DNA of 64,000 bases from Cytidiella melzeri. Its lineage: Eukaryota > Basidiomycota > Agaricomycetes > Polyporales > Irpicaceae. Every line of letters starts with the position of its first letter. Positions within the stretch are counted from its first letter, which is position 1. This document shows, piece after piece, positions 1 to 12,000 of the stretch. The notes below the pieces were generated by a model. It searched no databases. It worked only from the letters and a program-made list of their open reading frames with translations, and had not been told where the DNA came from. The position numbers and the translations under genes are program-made. The DNA lies in contig JABYQR010000057.1 in NCBI GenBank assembly GCA_022592445.1, forward strand, positions 62,001 through 126,000, read 5' to 3'.

Positions 1-2710
1 ATTCGATGTTCGTTGGAGATATCACAATGTCCGCATCAAAGAAGGAGATGAGTACAAAGCGGCTTTTGTTACCAACCGAGGACTTTTCGAACCTAAAGTC
101 ATGTTCTTCGGTCTCACGAACTCACCCGCTACCTTCCAAGCTCTGATGGACAACATCTTTGCTGACCTCGTGGCCGAGGGCAAGGTGGCTGTCTATCTAG
201 ATGACATCTTAATCTGGAGTAACAACCTGACAGAGCACTGCAAGGTTGTTCACGAAGTCCTCAGCGACTTCAGCAACACAATCTGTATCTTCGTCCAGAA
301 AAGTGCGAGTTTGAGAAATCTGAGATCGAGTATCTCGGGTTGATCATTCGCACTGGCGAAGTAGCTATGGACCCTGTCAAAGTCCAAGCAGTTTCTATGT
401 GGCCCACACCCAAGAACCTCAAAGAAGTTAGAGGGTTCATCGGGTTTGCCAACTTCTACCGCCGCTTCATTCAGGACTTCTCAAAGCACGCACGGCCTTT
501 ACATGACCTGACTAAGAAGGACGTACCGTTTGTCTGGGGTCCAGCACAACAGACTGCCTTCACGTTGCTAAAGAAGGCCTTTACCACTAAGCCTATCTTG
601 GCAGTCTGGGACCCTGAACTCCCTACACGTCTAGAAGTCGATGCTTCGGGCTATGCGACTGGTGGAATCATCTCCCAGAAATCAAAGGAAGATGGATTCT
701 ACCACCCTATCGCCTACCGGTCCGCATCTATGACTGAAGCCGAGTGTAACTACGAAATCTTTGATTGGGAGATGTTAGCCATCACCGAGGCTCTCAAAGA
801 TTGGCGCCACTACCTTGAAGGGCTCAAGGAACCGTTTGAGATCTGGACAGATCACGCAAACCTGCAGTACTGGAAAACTGCGCAACACCTCACTCGACGT
901 CAAGCACGTTGGTCACTACTTTTGGCTGACTTCGATTTTGTATTGGTACACAAGCCTGGCAGTACCAAGATACACCCTGATCCACTCTCTCGTCTTCACT
1001 CCCACGCTGTCACGGACGAAGAAGACAACAAGGATCAGGTGGTACTAAAATCGGAACACTTCCGGATCCTCGCTACCAGTGCACTTGCCACTGCTTCTCC
1101 ACTCAAATCAAAGATCCGAGAATGCACGGAGCAAGAAGCAGAAGTTGCACAAGCTCTCGCTACCCTTCGCAAGAAGGGTCCTCGCAAACTGGTCGGCGGT
1201 TTACTCGAATGGGAAGAGAGTGACGGGCTCCTCTATTACAAGGGGAACTCTACATCCCTAATAACAAAGAGCTCCATCACGAAATCGTCAAATCTTGCCA
1301 TGACACACCCACGGCTGGTCATCCGGGCAAACACGGCACCATAGAGCTAGTCTCACGACACTATTGGTGGCCAAAGATGAATGCCTTTGTCGAGACTTAC
1401 GTACTAGGTTGTGATTGCTGCCAACACTACAAGTCAGCTCCACACCCTAAAGCAGTACTACAGCCTCAGGAAACTCCGGCCGGACCTTGGGAACACATCG
1501 GAGTGGATCTCATCACTCAGCTGCCACCCTCTAAGGGATTTGATTCGATTGCGGTCTACGTCGACCATTATTCCGATCAAATGCACATCATCCCTACGAC
1601 CACTAAGGTTAACGCTGAGGGGATTGCCGATCTACATTATAAAGAAGTATTCCGACTTCATGGCATTCCCAAGAAGGTGTTCTCTGACCGAGGACCCCAG
1701 TTTGCAGCGTGCTTCATGCGTGCGCTCTATCACCGCTTAGGCATAGAGACTGGTTTTACGACCGCCTATCATCCGCAAGGAAATGGCAAAGTTGAACGCA
1801 AAAACCAGGATATCGAACAATACCTGCGTCTATTCTGTCAGCAACAACAAGACGACTGGGTCGATCATCTGCCAGCGGCTGAGTTTGCACTCAACTCGCG
1901 AGTACATGCGGATAACTCCCAAACGCCGTTTGAAGTCATCTACGGATATTGCCCTGACTTCACTATACCAGTTGGCAAGCGAAGCAATATCCCATCACTC
2001 GATGAGCGCCTTGACAATATGGCTCGAGTACGCAAAGAGACCGAAGCAGCTCTTCGTCTAAGCAAAGAAAAGATGAAGCAACTCTATGAATCTGAGAAGC
2101 GCTCTCCACGTGTCTTCCAGGTGGGCGACATGGTCTGGCTGAACCCTAAGAACGTCCAGATCCACCAGGCTACCCCTAAACTTGGTCCTAGACAACTCGG
2201 CCCGTACAAGGTTATCGAACGCATCGGCGATCTTGACTACAAGCTTGATCTACCCAGCTATCTCTGAATCCACCCCGTCTTCCACATCAACTGTCTAAGT
2301 CCCTGGCACGACAACGGCAAAGACGTACCTCCACCTCCTGATCCTATTGTCATAGAAGGAGAAGAACAGTACGTCGTCGGAAAGGTGCTAGACAGCAGGC
2401 TACACGGACGTTGGAAGAAATTGCAATTCCTTGTCAAATGGGAAGGGTATTCAGACGGACACAATAGCTGGGAACCAATAGAAAACCTTGAGAACAGTCA
2501 AGAAGCGATTGACGACTTCTACAAAGCAAACCCCGGAGCGCCCCGGGTCATCAAAGCTTCACTCTTCGCAGATCTCCGCTCGCACTTTCGGGAATTCAAT
2601 ACCCAGACCGACCCCACTTTCCTTCGCACGATCTATCCATCTACATATGATCTTAGCTGGGATGAAGGCAAACACATCGGTCTGGATATCTCAAGAACAT
2701 CACACTGACG
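1..2710 (+). pseudogene. Ty3/gypsy chromovirus pol polyprotein, broken
   Basis: This is the 3' two thirds of a Ty3-type pol gene, entering from outside the window. In order I see reverse transcriptase (YLDD box near 193-204), RNase H (VDASGYATGG near 640), the integrase HHCC zinc region (about 1275-1430), the integrase core with D (GVDLIT), D (FSDRGPQF) and E (KVERKN), and a C-terminal chromodomain (about 2340-2550, VKWEGYSDGHNSWEP). The reading frame is lost by about one base near 262-265 and again near 1241. An in-frame TGA at about 2265 separates integrase from chromodomain, so this copy cannot make a full polyprotein. Chromodomains of such integrases are known to steer insertion to marked chromatin. 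Its LTR follows directly. Confidence 0.93.
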
Positions 2711-2860
2711 GGTAACGTCGAGTCAACGACACCAGAAGGGGAGAAACTTCCTAGCATCCTTCTGACTAGACAATCGGGGCAATTCTGCTGAATCCCTGTA
2801 GACGGGTAGAAGACCTCTATCACCACAGCACAGTGATGCTTCGCGAGGACGCTCAATTTT

Positions 2861-2873
2861 AGGAGGGGGGTAA
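2861..2873 (+). other. Polypurine tract of the chromovirus
   Basis: A purine-rich stretch (AGGAGGGGGG followed by TAA) lies immediately before the TGTCATGG start of the LTR. This is where the plus-strand primer of a Ty3-type element sits. Position and composition fit; function is inferred from the family. Confidence 0.7.
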
Positions 2874-3633
2874 TGTCATGGATGGCCTGACTAGCCCTTA
2901 ATTTTTGCAATTTACCTCTTGTTTTTATCTGTAAAACTCCGGGCTGCAGCTCAGGTGCAACCTTTCCTACATAAACTCCTTTGCACGTCTATTAAGCGCC
3001 CGTATCACGTGGCTTAGATGCTCCACACGGTCACATTACTTGCTACTACGTCACACTGGCATGTGACTTAGCTTAAGTAAGACCACATGGCTACAGAATA
3101 CATGGCTCAGCCCATAGCTAGGGTTTGACGTCATAGATACCATCCATATGGGCTCCTTATTGTTCTTTCCCTATTGTTCTCTTTATGGAAGGATGTTCTC
3201 ACAGGTGTGGGAATGGAATACAATAGTTGGTCTCCTTTTAGATAGATTCTCTCACGAGTAGAGTTCTTGGCAAGGACTAGACAATAGCTATTGTTCTCCT
3301 TTAGGTAGTTCTTTTGTTCTTCGTTCACACGGCTTCTTGCAAAACCTGCCCTTAACATTGTCTGTGCGCAGGTCCCTGAAGTCTATATAAGCAGCTACAT
3401 GTACGCTCCTAGCCCTCATCTCGACCTCTTGGTCTTTACTGGGCTAGGTAAGCAACACCCCTCTTGTACTACATAGCGAGTAGTATCAATACTAACTTGG
3501 TCTTTACTGGGCTAGATAACTTGAACAAAGTCTGATAGCTGGTGAGAGCATTGTGCTTCACGCCTGCCACCACCTCCTCGTCGATATCCACTTCGTGTCC
3601 CTGTTTGTCACGTCGAGCCCCGTCTCCGTGTCA
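2874..3633 (+). mobile_element. 3' LTR of the chromovirus (LTR family A)
   Basis: A sequence of about 760 bp starts TGTCATGG and ends GTGTCA. It follows the polypurine tract and is nearly identical to the solo copy at 15306-15994. A TATATAA box lies near 3384-3390. This copy is longer than the solo copy because a 20-bp stretch (3428-3447) is repeated 68 bp further on (3496-3515). The matching 5' LTR is outside the window, so the target duplication cannot be checked. Confidence 0.9.
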
Positions 3634-3906
3634 GTACAGAACATGCTCAAGCCACTCACAGCCATAGAGGTTGACGACAGCGACAACGATGGGCCAGAGG
3701 AGGAGAAAATGTTAGTTTTGGCTGCTATTGACGTCACTGACGTGTGCAGAATGATGGAACAGCTCTGTATTGAGCACGTTGGTGCTGACGGGATTGATCT
3801 ATTGGTGTTGCAAGGGCAAGTGAGACGTCTTCGTGGTCATGTTTACCACAAGAACACCTCTCGTCAAAAGCAGACTACTTTAGATGCATCTTTTAGTGTA
3901 CCGTAG
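3634..3906 (+). pseudogene. C-terminal fragment of an unidentified protein next to the LTR
   Basis: Directly after the LTR an open frame continues for about 90 codons (AIEVDDSDNDGPEEE...) and ends with QKQTTLDASF. An acidic stretch precedes it and a Q-x-x-L-D-x-x-F-like tail (PCNA-interaction-like) closes it. Such tails occur at the ends of fungal DDE/CENP-B-type transposase-derived proteins, but nothing else identifies it. It is probably the 3' end of a gene interrupted by the retroelement. The family assignment is weak. Confidence 0.35.
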
Positions 3907-4836
3907 CACTACATGACAAAGTGTGACAGGCTATTTAATACAGAGTAACATAGTGGCACATATGTCACATATGTCACAAATATGCTACCACATAAGACGT
4001 TGTAATGCATAACAGGATGGGGGGACAGACATTATGCATCATGAGATAGTCGACTGTAGTCACAGGAATGTGTCACTACAGGCACCTGCAATACTCTCAC
4101 AGAGCATTTATTAAGCACCTGACATAAATTGACACCACAAAGGTGGCATGTCTAAAATTTTTGAGGACATTCCTGCCAACAATCTTGCCAAGGACCAATT
4201 TTGGGCAAGGACATTTGTGCCAGATTGTGAAAAGGCACCATTCAATTGAGCATATAACCAAGGATGCAGCCAATTTTGACATTTCACTGTTGAGGGTTTA
4301 TTCAGCCCTGGACAACTATGGCAACTGTGCAACGGCGGCAGTGCTGGCTGTGCAGTAATACTAGTGGCCTGAATTGGTGTTGTGAGCATTTACACCTACT
4401 GTCAGGAAGCAGCAGGCTCAGGTGGCTGTCCACGAGCCTCGAAGTACTCAACCAATGTTCAATATGATAATTTTGAGGGTGAGAAAGCATCAAAGAGACT
4501 GCATGGCATTGAATTTGCAACACATAATTATTTTCATTGAATATATTGGCATTTTAGAGCATATATACTGTTTGAGGTCATTTTGAGCGAAATTTTGGGA
4601 CAACCCGATCAAGCACTGGACATAAACCCCACAAAATTCGAGGACATTTTGCAGCAATTTTGTGAATAACTTCTGTCAGGGCATTTCGGGGGCCTGTCAC
4701 TACATCACGCCTGTGACCCTCCGCGAACGTGACAAGGCGTCGCCGCCAGGCTCGACGTTGACTTGAGAATCATCTTCACGCTTTATCCTCATCATCTCGC
4801 ACGGCTGAAATATAGCTGTTGGTGGTGGTTCCACTT
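3907..4836. repeat. Gene-free stretch with a possible ~780-bp non-autonomous element
   Basis: No gene is seen. The 8-mer CACTACAT occurs at 3907-3914 and again at 4698-4705. Just inside these lie TGACAGGC (from 3924) and GCCTGTCA (to 4699), an inverted pair. This resembles a small DNA transposon with an 8-bp target duplication, as hAT elements make, but the outer ends do not form a clean inverted repeat. Confidence 0.3.
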
Positions 4837-6442
4837 ATGCTTCGCCCAGCGTATGCCTCCGTTAAGCTCGCTATCCCACGTCAACTGGTGCGCTGCAACT
4901 CGACTGTCAAGCTGGGTGACAAACATAACGCAGCTCTAGTCGAACACCTATCAAAACGTTCGTGGATGTTCAAGTGTCAAAGCTAGTCCTTGCTGATGAC
5001 CCACGTAGTCCGTCTGGACGTGCGAGACGTGAATGACTACGGCAAAGCCAGGATCCTGAGACAGGCCATAGAACGGATCGCACAGTTGACAATTCCAATA
5101 GAATCTGTTGACGACCTCGATAAGGTGCGTAAACCAAAGTGGCATTGTCTACACAGCTGACTACACGTTTCAAGGTGCCACGTCTGAACCCAGACGTAAA
5201 ACTCAGTATAACGCGATGGCTACAAAGCAGGGAACTACCAAGTATGTTACCTTTCTCCATTTCTTCGATTTGCTCATGTGAACCTAATGCAGACACGGAC
5301 AGTAAACCATTCAGGGAGAATCATTTAAAGTCATTGATGACAGTTCCGGGTATAGGGTACGCCGCGTCGTCACTTCCAGTCATCGTCGAATTTCACGACG
5401 AACTACGTTATAGTCGTGCCCGGGCAAAAGAGCTGATCTCGGCCGGGGCCAAAACACTCGGAGACCTATGGAAACCAGAATTCTTTGAATCGCTCACAGA
5501 TGTGCAGAAGTCGTTTCTTCAGTTATCAAACCTTATAAAGGAAGAGTCAGACGCGCAAGTGGCTGAACGAGTCCAGGTTCGTGCGCGTCCCATATGTTCT
5601 GTGGTTGCGTATTCCATGTACACACGCTATCACGTAGGAGTCCGTGAAGAATGCTTTGATCCCTACAATCGATGTTGTTCTAGTGGGTGACCAGTGAGTA
5701 CGTGATTTATGTCCTCTTTCCCATTTATTAAGTAGGGCAAGCCGCCGAGGTGTTTCTCCATCTCCTATAACACAACTACTTGTCATCAACCCGAAGCACG
5801 AATACGTACCATCCCCGGCCTCAACAACCACCCATGGGAATCACACGGTTAAGAATGTTGAAGGCAAGGAGGGCAATCCTATAGCGGAAATGTTGGGTGT
5901 ACTCAGACGGCGTGGCATAATCGCCGCCGACTTCAGGGTCACTTCGTACAAGTGGACCGGCGTACTGCGAATCCCTTGGAGGTCCGAAAACGGCGACTGG
6001 GAGTCACAAAGTGATAGATTAAAGGGCGTGCAAAAGCGCACAGGAGAGTTCAAACGAGTAGACATTGTGTAAGTGATGAACGCCGCGCCAAGAAAATGCT
6101 GACTTATGCTTTGTTGTGTGCTTTAGCTTCGCGCCCGTTAAATCAAGGGGCGCAGCCATGATTACGGCTACCGGTGACGACTCGTTCGTTGCCGACGTTC
6201 GCAAAAAAGCTAGACATCTCGGTCTGTACTTCAACGAATTCGGCCTTTGGCAATTCCACCCGGAGAAGCCAGACAGCCACGAAGGCAAGAAGAAGAAACT
6301 GCCAGGTACCTGGGAACACCTGCCCCTGCAATCAGAAGAAGAAATATTCGCCAAACTAGGCATCGACTGGCTCGATCCCGAAAAGCGTAACTTCGAGGTT
6401 CCAGCTGACGGCAAGCTGAAGAAAAGAAGCAAGAAGTACTGA
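4837..6442 (+). CDS. DNA polymerase family X-like protein lacking the catalytic DxD
   Basis: Seven exons are proposed: 4837-4957, 5009-5124, 5175-5241, 5293-5576, 5638-5693, 5736-6068 and 6127-6442. They sum to 430 residues with all phases consistent. The N-terminus is basic and hydroxylated (MLRPAYASVKLAIPRQ), like a mitochondrial presequence. An 8-kDa-like region (DYGKARILRQAIERI), a helix-hairpin motif (VPGIGYA), the palm and the thumb (TGDDSF, NEFGLWQF, SEEEIFAKLGI) follow pol beta order. In the palm, after RRG, family members have five residues and then D-x-D; here those positions read I-T-Q. The third aspartate (RVDIV) is kept. The fold assignment is strong. Catalysis is unlikely if the exon model is right; a structural or regulatory role is possible. 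Confidence 0.85.
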
Positions 6443-6555
6443 GTGTGTGTAGAGACAGCGGAAGTACCGCTGATGATGCACAATTTGTGGGACCGCATAG
6501 ATCACGCACTCCTCAATACCACACTCTATAGAATATCCATTTGTTGAGACCACAT

Positions 6556-8074
6556 TTAATACCAGATACTCCTTGTTCTATGCGGTGGCACGATCTCTGC
6601 TGTTGCGACCTCCTCCACGCTGCTCGTGCCCGCCTCAACCTTTTTCGCCAAGTCCCAAAGGTAAAAGTCAATCAGCACGCTGCTGACCTCTTCCTTCCTG
6701 ACCTTCTTCCCGTTCTTTGTGCGGATATTCTCGATCTCCTTCCTGACCTTCTCCACAGCGATGATACTGGCAGCGCGAATGCTGACTTCTTCACGAGAGC
6801 CTGAAGGGAGCATCGTGTGTGAGCAAAGGAGCTTGACCAGTTCGGGAGGGTAGGTGAGCATGCGAAGGTGGTGAAGGATCTGTGGGACTCGGTAGTCTGC
6901 AAACATGGTCAACTCGTGTATTGCTGGGCCCTCAGGACCTGGGAACAGTGGGTGAAAGTGAGAGGGGTGTGATGGATAGAACGCAGCCCAAGTTTCAGCG
7001 ACGAGAATCTGTGCACGTTTCCACAGGCTAACTGTATATGGCTTGGTAAGCACGTCGATCCGCGTGTTGTGCCATAGAAGTTTACCTTTTCTGCCGTTGT
7101 ATGTAACTTCATCGCGAAACGAGGGAAAGACATCTGCGACCATTTTGACGAGTTGCAGTGCAGTCCCATTTCCGCTATGTCGGCGCTGAAACACTTCATG
7201 AAAACTTTGGAACGATCCTCCGAAATGCTACTCGGATGCTACGAGTCAGGGGCTGTTTGCATAACCAAACACGTAAAATACCTTGCAGAGGATTGCGCCG
7301 TTTTCTCGGAGAATAGATATCCTCTCCTTCAAAAGCGGAATGCCCTCCTTGCACTGGGGAGCCGCACGAAATATGTGTGCGACGAGCGAGTCAGGACAGC
7401 GGGTCTCAGAAGCATAGAAAGACGGGTCTGTCAGAGGTACACCCTCTTCCAAAGCTATTAGAGAGTAAGTACACTTAATCACCGTCCTGTACTTATGATT
7501 GAAGCGGACTTACCCCTGTCGATTGCAGCGACGAGAGACCAATAGCCTGTGTGCACCATACGGGTATCTGAGCCCCATCCCTTGCGCCATTCAACGCCGT
7601 AACGGTCCGAGGTTCCTTCGCGATCTGACCAGAAGCTGAAGTTAAGTGAGGAGATGAGGAAAATCCAGTCCATGCATTCTCGTGTTTTATGATAGGACAC
7701 AAAGTAAGGCTCAGGAGGGCAGATGTGCAAGGGGTGCGTGCGCCAGGTACGAGGGGTATACGCCTCTGCCTCAAGTCTTTCTTCAATCTGTCACCAAAAT
7801 AATCTTATTATAAAGAAGCGATTTGATCCCGAAGTGGACGTACGTAGTGAGCAGCGGCTTCCACGCCTTCCTCGTTGATGCCAACGAGATCTGTCTCCTG
7901 GTGGTAGTCAATGTTCTATTATAAAAGAGACCACAATAATAGACTCACTTTGAGTGCATACTCTGAGGTCACGATGACTGGATTGACATTGCTGGAAAAA
8001 TCCTCGATGCGCTCGAGATGGTACTTGTCCAGCGCCGCAGCTGCATGAATGTTGGCAATAGTGACAATGGTCAT
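6556..8074 (-). CDS. QNG1: Queuosine salvage protein (QNG1/DUF2419 family)
   Basis: Five exons are proposed (8074-7949, 7897-7844, 7787-7514, 7454-7282 and 7227-6556), giving about 432 residues. The family releases queuine from queuosine nucleosides or 5'-monophosphate so that it can be reinserted at tRNA wobble position 34. Diagnostic blocks in order are INEEGVEAAAHY, WIFLISSLNFSFWSD, GYWSLVAAIDRG-ALEEGVPLTD, HIFR...PLLKERISILRENG, FPSFRDE, YKRAQ-like WKRAQILVAETWA, LTMFADYRVPQILHHLRML, PSGSREEVSIRAASI and VLIDFYLWDLAK. The C-terminal tail is longer than in animal homologues. The gene converges on the polymerase X-like gene with about 110 bases between stops. The symbol follows the human orthologue. 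Confidence 0.93.
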
Positions 8075-9084
8075 CGGCAGAGAACAGCTCGAATTATAGG
8101 AAATTATAAAGTTGAGGAGGCACGAGCTCGATGGTGGTGGATGAGCGACAAGGGGCTATAGATTAGTCCTGACTCCGAGTCAGAGTACGGACATGATGAT
8201 CGAAGGCTCTACACTCCCAAGCGAACTCGATGTCATGCGACTTGAGGATACAGTCGTTTGCATTATTTCGTGAAACTCGCGCGATTTTTTCGCTGTGATT
8301 GGCCATGTTTGGCAGACCAAAAATGGTGTGACAGTACGCGGGTGTTGCCGACTCAGACATGGTTCCTCATGTTGCCTAGCATCGACTCTTTACGACTCTA
8401 AAAAGCACGTGCTGTTGTATGCTACAGTATTTCACTACAGTGATTCCCGATACCACGCCAGTGGGGAGGGTGTTTGAGTGTGAGTTTACTGATTGGTAGT
8501 AAAAGCCCTGCCACCGATTGTCACGAACATGCACACTTTTTCCTTTTATTTTCCTTTTATTTTCCTTATCTTATCTTATCAATGGCACATGGCTTCTGCA
8601 TGTGATCAAGTACATGTGACAGACTGGTCACATGATCATAGAAGGTGCTGGAACATTGTGGATAGTGCTTAGCAAATACCATTAAATATTCCAACTGGCC
8701 TGTATTTAATGATTACCATTGAATACCAATAACACGTGATGTGTATTGAATAATAATGTATTTAATAGTATTGGTATTGGTTAGTATTGGTATTTATTGG
8801 TATGTAATGGTAATTAATGATATAGTTTGGGTGATTCAAGTTCAAGTCCTTGCTCAAATGAGTCTCTGATTGTCTTGCATTTATAGCTAACACATTGTAC
8901 AATGAACTCATGAAGGCAGTAAGATGGTATGCATGACTATTAGTATGCACTATAAGTAGCATCACTGTATATGTTACCACCACTTCATTGTAGTTTGGTA
9001 TGTTCTGTTGTCTTGCAACTGGACAGTGCTACTACATAGACTTTGAACAAATTGGTACCTGTATGCTAATACACACAGGTGGCC
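8075..9084. other. Gene-free AT-rich stretch
   Basis: I see no gene. It contains pyrimidine-rich runs (TTTTCC repeats near 8541-8580) and a low-complexity stretch at about 8690-8815 built from TATTGGTATTGG, TATTTAATG and related words. A similar low-complexity block lies at 13740-13895, on the other side of the hAT transposase. Confidence 0.5.
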
Positions 9085-12000
9085 ACAGCTGCAGTCAATG
9101 ACATTTACTTGCTCCAGATAGACACACCATTGAGATACTCAATACCCTCACCAAGCCCAATCTGTAACCACTCCTTTGAGATAACAGTCTTTGATGCCTT
9201 TCTGGCCCCAAGAGATGAGCAAGAGCCTCTCATAGTGTGCTTGCATGATGAGAATAGCCTCTCAACTGAGACACTGACACCAGGAATTGCAAGAATGTCT
9301 CATGCAATGTGAGAGAGGGTGGGAAAGACCTTTGCATGACTCTACATAGGCAAGTTGGTTAGCAAGGACCACAATTTGGTGTTAAATGTGGTACATACCT
9401 TCCACCAAGTGAGTAAATCCTCATCATCCTGAGGAGAATGTGCACTGCTGAGGTAAAGCTCTATCTCAGTCTCCCGATGAGCAGCTGATGTGACTGATGC
9501 AAAGGCTATTGCAGATGCAAAAATTGACTTGTTGGCTGGCTGTGCAGATGTGGGTGTGTTGGCAGACTGCAAGGTTGTGGCAAGAGCAGAAGAATACTGG
9601 GTATAAACCTCTCTGAGAAGATGCTCTGCTTGAGCTGCTACTGCCTGATCCCAATCTGCTGTCTCAAAATTTTCAGCCGGATAGACAGATGAAGGACTGT
9701 GGTTGCAGAGTCATGTCAATTCAGCCTGCATAGCCTAGTGTATATGTACTTACCAGCAGCTAGAAGGGGGAACACTTTTTTAACGCAATCTGCATATGCT
9801 TATCAAGCTTTGCAAGTGCCATGGACAATGCCTTTTGCAGATTTGGAGCTGAATTGCGTGCATCAAGACAACAACTACTGAGATGGTTTTCAAGATGCTT
9901 ATAGAGTGGAAGAAGTTGTGGAAGTGTTGAGAGTTTCTTCTTTGATAGACTGCTTGTGAATTCTTTGAATGGCTGTTGAGGTGAAGTGAGAGACACCACA
10001 ATAGCATGGAGCTGACCACTTTATTAGCTCAAGTAACTTAAGGAACAGTGTCTTACCTTATCAGCAACAGTTGGTTGCCGTTTTGCTTTTTTTGACATCC
10101 TCTTAGTACTAGTGACTGCCTCTCCCATGTCCTCATCACTGCTGACAATTTCAGCCTCAGACAACTCTGAGTCAGTATCACTCTCATTGTTATCTGGTAG
10201 CTTCTCCTGTTCAGAGACCTCTCTGTCTAACACAGCTTCTCCAGCCTCATCTTCTGCTTCATTGACAAGTACCTCACAAGCACAAAGGTACAGATCTTCC
10301 TCTTCTGGGCTAACTTCTAGTCTAAGGCCAAATAGTAGCTCTCTTCTGATAGTCAATGTGCTGTCAAGCTGTGAGAAAATATGGCACTTACTGCACAACA
10401 AGATGTCCTACGTGAAGACCACAGCCCACTTGACAATTATTGGCATTAAGCTGGACATCCTTGTTACACTTTACAATGCAATGACAAAGTCCTTCGACCA
10501 GGGTAATATTGCTGCTGGTGTTCTCGGTAGCAACTGCAACTAATCAAACTTGTGTGAGTTCATATGTCTAAAACACAGAGGATAGCTTACTGATTTTCTT
10601 GTCAACCTGACGGCAGTGTATTTCCTGAAATATTGCCTTTGAGGATGCCGCACCAGAGTGATCTCCATCTACTATAATAAGATCAAGGGGGTATTCCTTG
10701 AGGTCCCAGCTGTTGCTAATCCAGGATGCTACAACCCCTGTAAAGGCATACACAGAGCTCTTGCTTGTCCGCATGTCAGTAGCAAGTGCAATCTTTGACT
10801 TATTTGTCTAGGCATGAAGCAGATGTCAATTGTTGCTACTAAAGCAGTAGAATATCAATATAGCCACATACCTTCATCTCTTCTGAAAGCTTTAAGTCCA
10901 TAGCTTCATGTAGGCGCTCCAGATCTTGACTTGTCATTGAGCCATTTGGTACTTCCCAACCCTTCGGTAGTATGTATGTCAGGAGTCAATTCATACCTGC
11001 CTTCTCCCCAACTGAGAAGGGAAGATCATCCTGTATAATACCCATGACAAACCGCTCTCTGATCCCTTTTTGAGTAACCTCTACCTGTGGATTCTCAATA
11101 CCACGCTGTACAAACCCTGCCATCATCTGGTGTTGACTAGCAAATGAGCCCACCTGGCCATCCAACTGCTGCGGGTGCTGCCATACTTCAAACTTGTGCT
11201 CTTTTGGAAGCTTTGAGCAGTTGTCAAGATGAGAGATGAGGTTGCTGAGAGTTAGTGCTTTGGGCTCATTGCCAAAGGCCTTTATTTTTGCTTATAAGCG
11301 GGGTAGTGACCAATGAGTGCTACACATACATTCCATAGTTAGCAGGTTGAGGTGCAAAGTGACAAGTAGCCTACACACCCGCACCAGTTGCAGCTCCACT
11401 GCCATATCAGCTTTCCATCTGACTGTTTTTTGGTCTTGGGCTCATTTCCACAGTGAAGCTTTGCCCATTGGGATTTCACTGGTACACGATCACGCCTTGG
11501 TTTGGCACCCATGTTGCCGTCTGATAACTTGCTGGCACTGTCCTCACTCTCAGTCTCAACTGTCAATGCTACTGTAGTCTACAAAATGCATGGGTTCATT
11601 TCCTGCAACATCTATCCCCAATATTGCACCTTACTGTTGCATGTGCCTGTTCTTTGCCTTTACTTCTGCCTTTGTGCTTCTCAGCACGTTTTGCACGCTT
11701 TTTTTTTCTATGTGCAAGATCAGCTAACTTATTTCAGCAAGGGTTGTCCTGTTACCATACCGTTGTAGCCTCAGCCTCGGCCTCATTGTCAGATGACACT
11801 GCCCCAAGGATCTTGTCAAACATGCGGCTCAGCCCTGGTGTATCAGATGGACTTGCAGCATCTGTAGCAAACCAGATACATCAGTTCTCACTTCATGATA
11901 TGTACTCAAGAATCACTTACCAGCCTGAAGTGTTCCAGATTTCCTTTTGCCTAGGACTGGAACTTTTGTGTTTAAAGAGGACTGGGTACTAGCTGGCATC

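Noticed and set aside
4958..5008. Alternative 33-nt first intron in the polymerase gene
   Set aside because: It would also keep frame, but it is shorter than the other introns. The 51-nt version has a CTGATG branch-like site and gives HLSKLRLDVRDVNDYGKAR.
8541..8580. TTTTCC/CTTAT runs as a regulatory element
   Set aside because: Simple pyrimidine repeats with no conserved context; common in fungal intergenic DNA.
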